DNA of 64,000 nucleotides. Source: Amphibalanus amphitrite (Eukaryota; Arthropoda; Thecostraca; Balanomorpha; Balanidae). The stretch lies in the NCBI RefSeq assembly GCF_019059575.1, contig NW_024881538.1, positions 1,054,001-1,118,000 of the forward strand, in the 5' to 3' direction. The notes below the pieces were generated by a model. That model saw nothing but the letters and a program-made list of their open reading frames with translations, did no database searches and was not told the DNA's origin. Numbering within the stretch: the first letter of the stretch is position 1; each line of letters begins with the position of its first letter. Of the stretch, positions 11,294 through 24,567 are shown one piece after another. The position numbers and the translations under genes were made by a program.

Positions 11294-13091
11294 GGGGCAT
11301 TCCACGTCAAATCGAACAAAAATCGGCTGTTTTGCACCTTACCATCAGCGATTTCATTATAAATTTGTGAGCGAGTTCCTGTGTCGCCCCGAACATTACA
11401 TTGATGTTTTTTGCACATTCTGACCACAGGTCTTCTAAATATAGGGCATCGAATTTTTACAAAATGTTGCATCTTCATATTTTTGAACGACCATAACTTT
11501 GGTTGTACTTGTTTGATTTGAATTAAATAAACCTTACTGTTTAGGTAATTTCTTAAGCATTTGTTTAGACTTGCACCTACTTAAATATGTGACCTTGAGA
11601 TTTGCTTAGCTCTGTTCTTAAGCACAAAAATTGAAATAGCAAAAAACACGTCACCTTCGATTTGGCTAATTTTCATATATTTTATTGCCTACCATATTCT
11701 TAACAACCTGTGAAAAAATTAGAGTGGGCCATTCATAAGTTTTGAAGAAAATGGCACATATGCAAACGTATGTTAGCACGCGCAGTGGAGGGGGAAGAGT
11801 GAATTTTGCCCCACCCCTTCTGTTTTTCGCCAATATCTCATAGTATTAATGCGAAATTAATTATAGCTACCTGTCCAAAATTGAGTTGCACATCTCATCG
11901 TGCAAGCAAGAAGAAAATCGGTTCAACTGGTCTAGTAATAGCGGTGTAAAGTGAACATCCTGTCGCCGCGGCGACGCGGCGACTCGGCAGCCGGCGCCGA
12001 CCGCTAGCCGCCGCCTGAATTGTAGACTGTGCCGGGACGGAACGGAACGGTTCCGTCTTTACATCCCGCTCCTTACCGCTGATTACGTTTGATTCGCGTC
12101 AAATTTTGTGAGAAGACTAAGAAATGTACAGGCAATCTTATGGTGTAAGAATTTTGAAAATCGGTTGGTAAACAATTGAAATATGAACGTGTAAACACAA
12201 AATTGTGATTGCTGCGTTTCCCGCGTCGGCCGATCCCGCCTCAGCCGGCGACATGTTACTCTTAGCAGGTCTCTAACTGCCATATTTATTATTGGATTAA
12301 CTAGAAATTCCCCATACATACTCAAAAATGTATATTCTTTCGTATAGTGAAGATAAAAAGACGTGAAGATATCGTTGCGTGATAATGTTTTCGTTGAATT
12401 TTTGGCTTCATGATGCATTTCCACACGGCTCAAAATTCACCGCAAAATACCGTTTGCCTGAGACACTTTTACTATGGAACTTGAATGCTTGACTACGATG
12501 ACTATGTATTTACATTCTCGCAGAGTTTGGGATATCACTAATCAGCAATCATTCATTTCAGAAAGTGTACACAAGCAAGCATGTCTTGACTCTGTCTTTC
12601 AAGGTCACGCGCAGTTGCGTGATGTTGATGCATGAAAACGGCGTTTGCCGCGAGAGTTATGAATGGCCCACTCCAATTTTTTCACAGATGGTTAGGAACA
12701 TTGTGAGGGACATAATATGTAAAAATTACCCGAATCGAAGGTGACGTGTTTTTTGCTATTTAAATTTTTCTGTTTTAATTCAAGGTCAAATGCATTTCAA
12801 GGTCACTTCAATTTAATTTTATAATTAAAGATCAAAGCCTTATCAATTGCCTACAAGACCCTGTTAATATCATTTTGATACCAGAAAAGGAACCAGAGTT
12901 ATAGACATTTAAAAAATTGATGTGTGTCATTTTTGGCTATATTCGATGACCTATATCTCAGCGATACTTTATCAAATTTCGAAAATATTGTACGTAACTC
13001 AGTTTTGAACCATGCCCAGTCTGCCTACAAATTTTCAGAAAAATCGAAGGGGATGACGGATTTCGGTGTTTGATTTGACGTGGAATGCCCC
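11294..13091. mobile_element. Foldback element with long inverted arms starting GGGGCATTCCACGTCAAATC
   Basis: The left end GGGGCATTCCACGTCAAATC at 11294 is inverted at 13072-13091. Further matching inverted blocks lie inside: the 'aaaaaacacgtcaccttcga' block near 11640 against 12730-12755, and the 'gagtgggccattcataa' block near 11722 against 12658-12680. The arms are therefore several hundred bases, imperfect. The flanks share ATAC on both sides (11290-11293 and 13092-13095), a possible 4-bp target duplication. The GC-rich centre near 11960-12060 carries no recognisable protein, so the element is probably non-autonomous. Confidence 0.68.
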
Positions 13092-16000
13092 ATACACACT
13101 AGGGCATATAAGTGACAGGTTTAATTCCTATTCAGTTGTAGGGATTAGGACAAGATGCCAAGAGAAGGAAGATTGTAAATTGAAAAAGGGACTGTTAAAC
13201 GGTCATGAGGAAGGCAGTAAACAGACAGAAGAAAGCATTGTTGTGTGCTGAAACATTAAACAAACAGGGCGAGGCACTCTTTTCAAGGCCAAGCTATAGG
13301 AGTTCATACGTTAGAAGGCCTAGTGTTTGTTAGTAGGTTAATGAGAACCGGCTCGCTTGTCGGGTTTTTATTGAAGTCGGGTTTATATCTGCTGATGTTT
13401 GTCTGTTGCCATGCTGAGGCTAGTGGAATACAATAATCAGGCTTGTTTTCTAGATTCGTTGGTGACTATTTCAAAACAAACGGCACATAAAATCAAGTTG
13501 TTGACGGTTCGAAGCTGTTTGGTTCGCAAAGTACGTAAACACATGCTGGTGAAAATGAAAGAGACATGTACTCGTACTTTGTAAGACTGGAAAGCTGAAC
13601 GTTTTGATAAGAGAACATACGATGGACATGCGATCTGCAATTAACTGAACTTAAATCTGCTCTGCGATAATCTAGCAGCAAGTACAAATGATTTCTTGTC
13701 CATAAGTGATAAAACGCATCACCGAAATTAAATCGTGATCCAGCTTGCGTTAGCCGTGTTTCATGCTGTTCGGCGTGCGTTCCACCCCACGTACCGCTGT
13801 CTGCAGGTCGTGAACATTCGCGGACGTGGTCTATTACGAGCTGATTTCGGCAGCGCCAGAGATAGATAATCGACGCAGTGTCCATGAACTGATTCAGGAA
13901 AGTCACGTTTGAGATCGCTAATCGACCAGGCAGGCCAGAGGTCACCAACGCACTGCCAGTTCGATGCTGCTACGTTCACATTGACAGTTAAACCAAACGT
14001 TGTGGCCAATGTAGAAAAATGTGCGATGATCTTTTGTCCTATACCTACCTATATTATGTGTCAATGTTAAGGGACAAGAATATCATGCCTTGGACTTCAT
14101 TAGATTTGCTGGTATATGATTTATACAATTTTGTTTTTCATATTGACTAGACCTCTTCAACTTTTCAGTTTGGTCCGCCTGTAGCTCGCCGCTTCTCTGG
14201 AATAGTATCTGCGTAGTGTTGCAATATTTCATCTTTTTCATTTATCTGGCGAACCGTATCATAAATTCGCCCTGCGTGAGCAGTTATTCACACCAGGCGA
14301 TCATATTCGTGAGCTGTCTCACTATCATGTCTGGTTGAGCAGCAGAGTGCCGACAGCTGCACAGGATAGTAGTCTTCATGGCTGAGCACTCCTAGCAGCG
14401 TGTGTCGGCGCGCCGGGCGGCCCATTTGCCCAATGGCGCATGTCGCCAGTGCGCCACTTTCGTCGTCAGTCGTGCCCGGCCGGCGGCCTTGGAGCTGTCG
14501 GCGCACTCGGCAGGTCATGACCCGAGCTGGTGACCTCTGTACACGGCTCTGTGGCGAGCCGGGCTCCGGCCCGCTCCTGCTGAGGATGTAGACCACCGCC
14601 CGTCGCTGCCGCCCTCCCGGGCCGCTTTAGACGGGTGTAGAGCATTTCGACGAAGTATAAACACATGATAGCGTAGTGCCATTACTCTCACGCAGTCTAC
14701 AAGGCATTGCATCAATAAGACAAGCGGTAAATTGGAGCGAACAATACGTGATGAAAACCACGGCCATTTTGTAGTTGTTGTGCTATGTTGCAATGCAGTC
14801 TCCGCAGTACAGGTGTTATGTTTTTGTATTCTGTTGCAGTCTCCAATCCGCGCCGGCGCTGCCGGCCTCGTGGTGTTACGTTTGTATGCTGCTCTGCAGT
14901 CTCCCGACTGTACCGGCGCGCGCGGCCGTTGACCAAGGTCATTGTTAGCCTGCTATGTCATGTTGCAGTCCCCAGCCAGCTTTGCCCATTACTCAGTGTC
15001 ACGCCCTGGCAGTATAGCACACCCGCCATCTACGTGGTTGTATGATTGACCGCCTTTAACGGCTCGTCAACGGCCAATTCACACTCGAGCGCCGGTTGCC
15101 AAGGTTACCGGTTCACCGACCCGGCCGGTCAGTGGAGCGGCGTGATGACGTAATCATATCGTAACTGCCATCGGTGCTAAATATGCACCGCGACTTGTGG
15201 TTTATTGTGTCTTTATTTCACGCATTACACCAGCGCATCAATTACGCGTCTGAACGTTACCCAACTTTACTCACACGTTATCAGCTGCAATGATCGCCTC
15301 GTGACTTTCGGGATCAATATATCATGCATCCCGCTCGTGGTTATCTTTGTTTGACATGGCAGTGGCGTCTTACTCTGGCTCACCACCCCAGATAAGGCAA
15401 CAGTCTATGGCCAAATGTCGGGTATTTGGGGCACACTGAGGTCATGGAGGTCGCCGCAGCTATTCTTCGACACCGCGTATTCAGATCAGTTGCGCAAGCA
15501 GCCCATTCCCGAATGGCCTGAAAACGAAATTGTAAGGATCCACGGTATGCATGTGCCCACATTCATAGTACGTTGGGAGAGCAACTATATTTTTTGGTCT
15601 GTCCAAAGGCGCGAACTTTAGAGTATGCTTTAATATTATTTCCCAATGTCCAAGACTGTAAGCATTTGTAAAAAAGGCCGAAATAATTCAAATCTCTTCT
15701 GTTGACTTTCCCTGGTGGGTCACCGTGTCCTTCATGCTATCTTAGCAAGGCATTGCAGCAAATAACGGAGGGTGGAGGGCGAGGCACAGGCGCACACGGT
15801 CTTGGCTCAGAGTTAACCAACACCATGTTAAGGCCAAGACCAGGTGTTTGATGGTGTCGCCACATGAATACCTACTGCTTGTCATGTAGGTACACGTGCC
15901 ACGCTTTCGCTGACATTTTGTTGATATTCTTATCTTCTGAAATGCATGCATGAGACACAGAGTGATAGCCTCGAGTAGTGCTTATTATCTCAATGAGAGT

Positions 16001-16706
16001 TTTGAATCTGAATGTGTCAACTTTCAATTCAATCAATGAGAGAATCGGGTGACGTTTAATTTCGGATGGTCACATGACGACATCAAGGGTGAGGTGCATA
16101 CCAAACAATTTATTCTTCACATGGCACAATTCCTGGACCTAAACAGCATAGAATGTGCCCAATGACTCAAGATTATTCAGGCGTCGAGTCCGCCAAATCA
16201 TGCGTTGCCTCACCTCCGTCAGCTTTCACAAACAGCGCCGCGCAAAATCACTTCTTTAGAGCGGTGCCCAGCAGTTACCACGGCCGCGCCGCGGGCGGCG
16301 CTGTGAGTTTTCACGACACTTGCGCGGCACGTGGTGGTGGTCACGGGTAACCACGGCGCGGTGTGTACTCACACAACTCCCCTGGCCCGCGGCGCAGCTG
16401 TGGTGCAAGACATGGGCACCCCCGGACCCGAGGGCGGAGGGATGGTGGCGGGGGCGGCTCGGCGGGCTGCGTGCCGCGATTGTTGCATTGTGTTGCCTCG
16501 GAGGCGCTGCGGTCCGTCTAATGACTGCCCACACGCATATGGTGAAGCACGATCTGACCCATCCTCTTCTCTGCAGGCTCGGTCATGCTGGCAGCTAAAC
16601 CGCCCACCATTTCTCTCTCTCCTCTCCATCCAAACGACGGCGATGGCTACTCCACCCACCGAGGAATGGTCGGCTTACCGAGGATAGATAGGGCCGTTAA
16701 ACATTA
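13092..16706. other. Unannotated DNA upstream of chitin synthase exon 1
   Basis: Mixed AT-rich DNA with GC-rich patches at about 14400-14640 and 16250-16500. No conserved protein, RNA gene or bounded transposon was recognised apart from the short tandem array listed separately. It would be intronic if the 20-kb or 24.5-kb upstream starts are real. Confidence 0.35.
14777..14980. repeat. Degenerate tandem array, unit about 55-65 bp
   Basis: The phrase TGCAGTCTCC or TGCAGTCCCC, preceded by 'tatg-tgctg-tt', recurs near 14795, 14835, 14895 and 14965, with GC-rich 'ccggcgc' between copies. About four diverged units. Confidence 0.45.
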
Positions 16707-17599
16707 GGGGAAGTTGGGGGAACGCCGAATACTTTTTTTCTGACGCCCGTAGCACGCAAGGTAGACAACATAAGCTATTCTTGTTGGCGTCATTCGAGAG
16801 GACAGTCTTTTGTCTTTCAAACATACCAGGCGCATTTGATGAATTCGCATACCGTTAAGCGCAAAAACTAAAAATATCAAAGAACTGACTTTTTCGGCGT
16901 TGCCCCGGACTGCGGGGAAAGCCGAAAATGGGATAAATGATCTACGAGGAATGCTGACATTGATGTTTTGCCAATTTATCTCAAACTTTATCCAAAATTC
17001 ATCAAAGTTGACACGCGTTTTAAGAGCTTGAGGACGCTTGGTGCACACTGGAAGTTATAATTGTGTGATATAATAAGAAAATGCCAGGTAAATCATTCCT
17101 TATAGGTAACAGGCCGTTGTGCCGGCTGAAAGTGTAATTTGTTTGACTAAAAATACGCGTTGCTATTCTACAGCAGTAAAGTCCACGTAGCGTGCTTTAA
17201 CGTGCGTAATTGCACGTTTTCGGCATTACCCCAGCCAGCCATACTTTCATTTGCAGGCCCATAACTTTTAAACGTGCTGTATAAATTTCAAATAGGTAGC
17301 ACACTTATGCAAAGACATGCTGAAGATTACTTGACCGAATTGGCCAGACAAACGGTAGCATAATGAGTGAGAAATGCAGCTTCAAAGGCGCATGTAGTAC
17401 AAAGGAAACGTACCTTGAAAACGCTTTTGGCGCCCTCACAGCCGAAGTATTCCAAATGACGACTCGTAACACACATGCGATAATTGTATAGTCACTCAAG
17501 CTTCAGAGCATCACTGAGACGTGGCATCCATGTCGTACGGTTTTAGAAATATCTCGAATTTCGGCTTTGCCCCAACTCCGGCATTGCCCCAACTTCCCC
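16707..17599. mobile_element. TA-flanked inverted-repeat element starting GGGGAAGTTGGGG
   Basis: The left end GGGGAAGTTGGGGGAACGCC follows TA at 16705-16706. The right end, ending in CCCCAACTTCCCC, precedes TA at 17600-17601. The motif 'cattgcccc/gttgcccc' with GCCGAAA is iterated inside each end (near 16730, 16900, 17225, 17560). About 893 bp, with no transposase ORF. Same construction as the elements at 2807 and 47408 but a different motif. Confidence 0.68.
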
Positions 17600-20029
17600 T
17601 ACTCCAAGGAGCCGTGCAACCATGGAAGGATCGTGAGGTAGTTCAGACGGCCATGACAATGTAAAGTGGGTGTTTCAACAGACTCCTGGCAGACAAACTA
17701 TTCGACTCGGCCATTATCTTTGCCACATCTGCGGCCACTCTTCTGTGTGTAGTGTAACCCTGCCGGACTGACGACTAGTGATCATGAATGCGATCAACGA
17801 GTTTTATTTCAATTTGAACAATTTAAAAAGGGAGATGAATGATACCTAACTGAATAACGCGACATCATAAATAGACTTTCCCACCACCAGCAGAGAACTG
17901 AAAATTATTATTTTACTTCTCAGAAACCACGATTGACTGAATTCGCACTTTCGCCGTCCATTTGCCACCGCACTCCCACATCTATCACCATTCCTTCTAT
18001 AGCGGAGCCGTTTGTGCTCAGTTATCTCACCGGGCACACTTGCCTGCCACGCCCAGGAGTACCATGCAGATTGGGGCGGAGTGGCTCCCCCAAACTACGA
18101 GCGTTTGCCGGACGGTCGCGCGGGGGCGGACAGGGCCGCCGTAACCGCTGCCGCCGCCGGGCAGAGAAAGTATGGCCGGACGCGAGCGATACGTCAGCGC
18201 CGTCCGCCAGACCGCGCAGAAAGGAGTGATCGGAGTCAGCTGGGCTAGAGGGGGATGGTAGTAGAGTGACTGGAGAGTAGAGATGGTCAATGACCGCGGG
18301 GAGATGGGACAAAGACCGCAGAATCAGACAACAGCTCTTCAGCGTTAGATGAAAGAGGAGAAGAGGGCGGGTCATTTGGGGTGATATAGATGATAGAGCT
18401 GCGGTAGTGAAGTGTTTATTGTTTATCGTTGAGAAGATCGGATGGAGAGATTGCAGGAAGATTAGGCGGTATAGGACTGACGAGACGGCCTGATAAAGCG
18501 GATGGAGAGGTCACAACAGCGACTACCGCCGAGCCTATCGGTCGATCAAAGGGCGTGGTAGTAGACGGTAGGTATACATATGCAGTTAGAATTTCAAATG
18601 AACTTTTTTCTTTGACCGTTTGGAATGAACTTTTTATATTGTTAAGCAAACAATATAATATTTGCTTTTTATTACAATTTCAATGAACTATCGCGGAAAA
18701 AAAATTCATTGGAAATTCTAACTTTATATATCAAGATGTTCCTCGCTAGAGCATTGCATTAGCATATACTATTTCATCATAGACGGTAGGTACTTGAAAA
18801 GCAGGAAAGGGCGTTAGGAGTGTGGTGCAGTGCTCTTCACGCCAGCAGACGTGCGCTTCTGCTGAGCGACGTGAACCGCGGTGAGATTGTAATCTGGGTC
18901 AGGTCCTCTCTCGCTGCCGGCGCCGACAGACGGGATACCTGAACATCTGTCGCTTCAGGACAGGGCCAACGGACGGAGCACACGAATCCATCCGCGCAGA
19001 ATGTAATTTGCTGTGACTGGGAGTGGCTTATTTTGGTCAGTGTCTAAGCCAGCTGATTACCGATAGGAAAAGAAGGAAACAAAAGAATGCAACAGAACAC
19101 AATGGCGAAGGTATTGCACCCATAGATAGATAGATGGATGATATATTGCGAATAGAGCATTGAAGTAAAGCTTCGTCACTTAGGTACTTAAAATTGGATA
19201 GATATAATGAAATGCGGAAACTGGGACTCCAGAGATAGCCGATAAAAACTGTCGTGCTCAAGTTTTGCGGAAGTGTAGACAAGAAAGAAGCAAAACGTTT
19301 GCAACATAGCATGCAACGTTAGAGCACGTCAAGGTGCATGATCTCGAACAATACTGAAAGTGCCTTTTGTCATGCTCGCTTTTGTGTGCGTGAAACAGTC
19401 GCTCCAGCTCGCCAACACATGGACATGATCCTAGCAACCTTAGCATTCGGACGATATAATAAAATCCTGTGCGATCAGCGATTTATATCCATGCATGTAT
19501 CAGACCTATACGGCAAAGAAAATGAACAATTCGGGCTGGTTATGCTCAGGAATGTTCTTTTGAGACGTTAGGGGCTGCATATTGCACTCAAATCGTTTCC
19601 TGGCCGCAGTGAATAAAGGATATTTATTTTAAGCTGTTTGTCTTTTTGCTTGTATCCTACAGGTAATCCGCGTGCATTTTGATTGATTACGTATCCAGAA
19701 ATTAATCTAAGCCAGCAAACGTTGACCAGTTTTATAGCACACGACAGATATCTGTTGTAACTTGTTGTTGAATTCAGGCATGTTTACCGTAAATTGTGAT
19801 ATTGTTGCTCCGGCTTCCATCAACGGTGGTAAAATCATACGGTTCCGAGGAGCAATGGAAAAATATATGTACACCAGTAAATTGCACATATCCGCCAGAG
19901 CACCACAATTTGGATAAGATGTCATACTTCCACACATTTCAAGATACAACAAATGAGCATTTAACAGTGAATATATAAAAGAACGACGAAATAACGGAGA
20001 TTGCGTGTTATGTATAGTTTGTATAGGTA
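17600..20029. other. Unannotated DNA with one GC-rich patch
   Basis: A CpG-rich patch lies at 18010-18240. The rest is AT-rich, with short GATA microsatellite sequence near 19120. ORFs here have no recognisable domain and no convincing splice sites. Confidence 0.35.
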
Positions 20030-20290
20030 AGTACCGACCGAAAATCGCGTCAACTGACCGGAGTCGCGCTGGTGCCGACAGCAGCTCCGTGTGATGTGTG
20101 CCGTCCGCACACCGTTTGTATGTCACAGGCGGCGTCTCACTCTCACCGCGCCACTCACAGACGCGCTGCTCACCGCACCGCCCCTCGTGCCGGCTCTCCC
20201 CCAGCGACTGGGGCGGCAGAGCCCGCCGCCGCCGCCGCCGCCGCCGCCCACTCAGCGCGACCGCTCATTGGCTGGGAACCCTGACGTCAT
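20030..20290 (-). promoter_or_regulatory. Candidate CpG promoter and leader with CGG repeat, minus strand
   Basis: Read on the minus strand, an intact CCAAT box (AGCCAATGAG, about 20269-20278) is followed by a pure (CGG)n run of about nine triplets at 20222-20250. CpG-rich sequence continues down to about 20045. Sharp GC boundaries and orientation suit a start of the chitin synthase gene, whose first coding exon is 9 kb downstream. No cap site or donor is certain. Confidence 0.35.
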
Positions 20291-21375
20291 CGTGAAATTT
20301 TCCCGTTGCAGGAGCATTTCCCCCTAGTGCGGGAGCATCAAAGGTTTAAATGCCCAATTGGGTGCACGCAGGACGCATAACACATATCAACGCTTTTGGG
20401 TACATTTATTAAAATGTTATCAGAAGTGGCGGGGACGAACCTCCAAATTAATTGTTCAATTCACACTGTTCGTGACACCGCTTTTTAAATTGATTAATAA
20501 TGCTCATTTATAGAAGATCGTGATTCCCATTCGCTGCAGGTCTGTAACCCCATGTGTTAATCGGATATCCCTACTGGCTTCGACGTGAATGCCTCGCAGA
20601 TAAGTAAAAATGTTTGTTCTTACCCTGCTCTATTCCTATCCCCTACGTGCACAATCGCCTGCGAAGACTTACAAAGCTAATTAATCCCACTTCGCGCGAC
20701 CGAATCGAATGGCACATTGATCAAGCTTTAGTCTATAAACTTTTATTGTTTGAGGAATGGTAATCCTTTCGTTGCATTCCAAAGGTTTAATGTGAAAACG
20801 ATATGCACGCTCAGCCAACGTTAACCTAAATTAGCCCGTGTTCTGCGGGTGGCGGGAGGGTTCTATTCTATAAAAAGATAGGGTTCTATCATACCGGACG
20901 GTTATGCGTAGCGTGTGTGGCAATGTTGGTCAAAGATCGGTCGTGCAATTTAAACAGACCTCGATAACCTTACAAATCTCATATCGGAAACAAATAGCGT
21001 GTGCCTCATCAGTCAGCTGAAAGTGCTGAGTGCTGACCATTGCCTCGGAACCTAAAACAATTGATACTATATTTTTACCATATACAGTATACAGAATACT
21101 ATAGGTATACACTAAACAGTATTACGAACAACTAGGCATGTGAAGTGAATCCAAGATCTTACGTGCCTCATCCTCATGTACATACGTCCAGCAGGAGTGA
21201 CCTGCCTAGGGGTAATACCAATTTTATAACCTACCGATCACATGTCAACGGGATAATTAATTAGTATTTTGTTTCCAGACGTTTTTTTAGATTGTTTGTC
21301 AATCGGCTCCACTCAGCTTGACAAACGGAAATGTCAAGTGTCGAAAATGGCGCTTGGTCACATTACTTTAGACCA
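20291..21375. other. AT-rich DNA, nothing identified
   Basis: No ORF over 70 codons, inverted repeat or RNA gene was recognised. A small duplicated phrase 'gggttctat' with 'ataaaaagatag' occurs near 20858-20890. Confidence 0.35.
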
Positions 21376-21379
21376 TTAA

Positions 21380-22562
21380 CACGCGCCCCGTAGGAGAGGG
21401 GGTGGGGGGCGAAACGGCTCCCCTTGTCCCTTTCCGTAGATATCTCCTAAACGGCTGCAGATATCGCCGCTAAGCTTTCAGAACCATCCGGGCATCAACT
21501 TTACACATCGTGACTAAAACGTTTTCTAGAGGCTATGATAGGTTGGCCAAAATGACGTCATAATGACGTCATGTTCTGCCTTTTTCAACCCCAGAAAAGG
21601 TTTCGCGGGCAGAGCTGTCAGGCCTACAGCTTTAAAGATACAGAAAAATGATCAGATTGTCAAGGGCTAAAATCAACAGGGCTATAGAACTGCTATCTTG
21701 GATTTGTGAAATTTCTGGATTTGGCCCTAAAAAATCAAAAAAGTAATTTTTTGAATATCTTAGCCAAAAAAATATAAAAATGTGCCGAATTTTGAAAAAA
21801 GGAATAGGTATATATGCTAGTCCCTATAACCGTCTTCTAGCCACATACCAAATTTCAGATTGATGCCTCTTTTTTTCCAGATTAGGACGAAAAAACTGTT
21901 GCAAATTGATGACGTCAAATTTTCAAACCTAATCTTTAGCAATTCTAGACCACGTAGCACAAAACAAAGACCATCATTAGACTCTCCGTGACGAGCTAAA
22001 TCGAATCCAGAATTGATATACCCATTTTATGCAAAAATATCAACTTTGAAATTTGACCTAATTTGACCTGACCTTTACCAGAACATAACCTAAACTGGCC
22101 CCAAAGGTTCCCTAGCCCACATAATCGCGTTTGTCATGTAAAATGGACCATAAGACATGTCTCATACGACACTTTCATACTGTGACCCTCGGTGACCTGA
22201 CCTCTGTGACCTGACCTGGTGTCAGTGACCTCAAATAGCAAAATATATGCTTGACGAACAATTCTCCATCGATGATTTTCACTAACATGACTTGCACTCG
22301 ATTTTAAAACACATTTCTTGAAATACCTGTTAACGGTGAAAATGCGATCTTTGACCTGACCAGTGACCTTTGACGTGATCGGTCGGACCGAGGTCAATGA
22401 AATTGGGTCACAAGGTAATTCCGTGGTAGGGCTATCCAACGCCTTTTGAATTTTGAGAATCGGCCGGTAACTTTCCGAGATCTTAGGGGGGGGCCGAAAG
22501 TGAAACGCCCCTCCCCCTTACGGGTAGTAGGGTCCACCGATAGCCTACGTACGGAGCGCGGG
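21380..22562. mobile_element. TTAA-flanked element, GCGCCCCGTAGG-end subfamily, full length
   Basis: TTAA at 21376-21379 and 22563-22566 flanks ends that are imperfect inverses (CACGCGCCCCGTAGG and the inverse of CCGCGCTCCGTACGTAGG). A TTAA duplication next to a C-starting terminus is the piggyBac signature, so the element is called piggyBac-like and non-autonomous by inference. The body carries a CRE-like pair 'atgacgtca' near 21555 and a cluster of TGACCT/AGGTCA half-sites at 22050-22400. It is alignable almost base for base in its middle with 34109-35297. Confidence 0.72.
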
Positions 22563-22566
22563 TTAA

Positions 22567-23289
22567 GAGCTCGTGAACTAATAAAACAACATCACGGGAA
22601 AAAACGATAGCTATTCGAGAGCTCTTTCGCTGGGGTATTCTCAGATTAGATTAGACCGAAGGTCAAAGCCATGACTTGACCGAAAAAGTGGTGTTGGGAA
22701 TCGGTAGATCCGCTTCATTGAGCTGAACCACGCTGGACGTATGCAAGATGTTAAAACGTTTAGCATAAAAAACTGCTGCTGACCTTCTAAGACCTTTAAC
22801 CTAAGGTCTTTATCATTATAGATGTATGAAATGGAGACCCCTGGTGCAATTCAGCATTGACATTTGCTTGCTAAGCAATGCTAAAATAGAAATCATAGAC
22901 ATACATACATTTATGCATTACCCTAAAGGTCAAAAGTTTCGAAATAAATAAAATAATTGTTGAGTCGATGTTACAGTGCTATGGCGAGCTTTTACTTAGT
23001 TCTTCAGGCGTATTCACTTGTCGTGACCTGACCTAGAATGGCACTGGTGTGAAATTTCCGCAAGTACGGAAAATGATGTATATCTTTAGGAATATACCTA
23101 ATCATATTATAATCAGGCTCGAGAAAAACCTTAACGGGCGCTGAAAATCGACACATCGCTAAAATCTTTCGCGTCTTTTAGCTTGGCGGTCCGATTGTTC
23201 ATTACTTTTTGAGTGTCAGAAGTGAAACCCGTTTGGCAGTTGTCCTAGAGTTGGATGAATGGATGCTCGTCTCATTTCTTAGCTCACCT
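22567..23289. other. AT-rich spacer between two mobile elements
   Basis: A few TGACCT half-sites (22620-22700, 23025) occur in otherwise featureless sequence. No coding signal. Confidence 0.35.
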
Positions 23290-23918
23290 CTACTATGGAC
23301 GTCAAACCCCTTGAGACCCCACTTTTTTTGCGATAATTTTTAAATGCGTCAACTCTCGTTGACAATATTCTGGCAATGTGTGTTTCAGAACCTGCCGAAA
23401 CTTTTATTACTAAGGTATTTTGACGCCAAACGATTATGAAAGGTACTTCTCATTCACTCGTAATGTTAAATTTCACGGAACGAATCTGCTGTTTGGGTAG
23501 AGGCTACGCGCTCATGAGGCGGAGCCACGTAATGACGTCAGCGCTAAGCTCCGCCCTACCCCTCTGGCGCTCCTTGCCCGGCGACCGGTCACTCGCGTCT
23601 CGCGCTCCATCCAGGCTTGATGGTGGGCGGTAGTTGGTAGCGGTAGCGGGCGCTGGCAGATGGCATTTAGGGCAGATGGCGCTGGTGGCGGGGCTCGAGT
23701 GTGGCCGAGCGCAAGCCTCTGCTCGGGCCTGAATTGACCTTAGCATTACGAGTGAATGAGAAGTACCTTCCATAATCGTTTGGCGTCAAAATACCTTAGT
23801 AATAAAAGTTTCGGCAGGTTCTGAAACATACATTGCCAGAATATTGTCAACGAAAGTTGACGCATTTAAAAATTATCGCAAAAAAGTGGGGTCTCAAGGG
23901 GTTTGACGTTCATAGTAG
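23290..23918. mobile_element. Foldback element with inverted arms of about 190 bp
   Basis: The left arm starts CTACTATGGACGTCAAACCC and is repeated in inverse order ending at 23918, with few mismatches over about 190 bp (23290-23475 against 23740-23918). The GC-rich loop contains TGACGTCA and 'cagatggc' direct repeats. No transposase and no clear target duplication. Confidence 0.68.
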
Positions 23919-24560
23919 TCTGTCAAAACTATCAGTCGACTAAAAATACCCAGCGCTACGCCACCTACAGTCAAGGTACCGTACCATTGAGTCACTACTG
24001 CTCTACCTAGAGGGCGCGCCAGAGCACCCTCTCCACTACATGTAGGTGGCGTAGCGTAGCACAGCGGGCTCTGACTTCTGAGCCAGGTGCAGACCGCGGA
24101 CGAGTGCCCAATGCACATAGATGGCGCCCGTGCAAACCGTACATATGCAACGGGGCATCACCTGCACCACCGCGGGTCCATGTCAGGTGAAACTGAAAGG
24201 AGACGGCCACTAATGCATGACAGCGGTCGATTTTCCTTTTAGCGTTGAAACGTGACACTGTTCCGTGACTTGACAATCGGCGGGAGCCCGCGCTCGGTTA
24301 CAGAATGCAGAATACACGTATATTACCGGCTAAGAATTCAAAGCCAGGCTACCGAAATTTCCAAGCATTTCCTACATTCCCGTGACTGTATTCCGACCAC
24401 GCATTTATTTTTCAAACGCCTGATGCCCACTAATGAAATCTTACCAGCTCCTACTACACGAGTGAACGTTCCAACTTATTCCGCACTAGCTTGTACTTTG
24501 ACGTTGAACTCACAGACTCATGAGTTGAAGGATGGATGCATGGCCCTTACTTGTGCCGGT
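23919..24560. other. Spacer with a small inverted repeat
   Basis: 'gctacgccacctaca' at about 23953 is inverted as 'tgtaggtggcgtagc' near 24041. Otherwise nothing identified before the GC-rich block at 24.56 kb. Confidence 0.35.
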
Positions 24561-24567
24561 TACTCAC

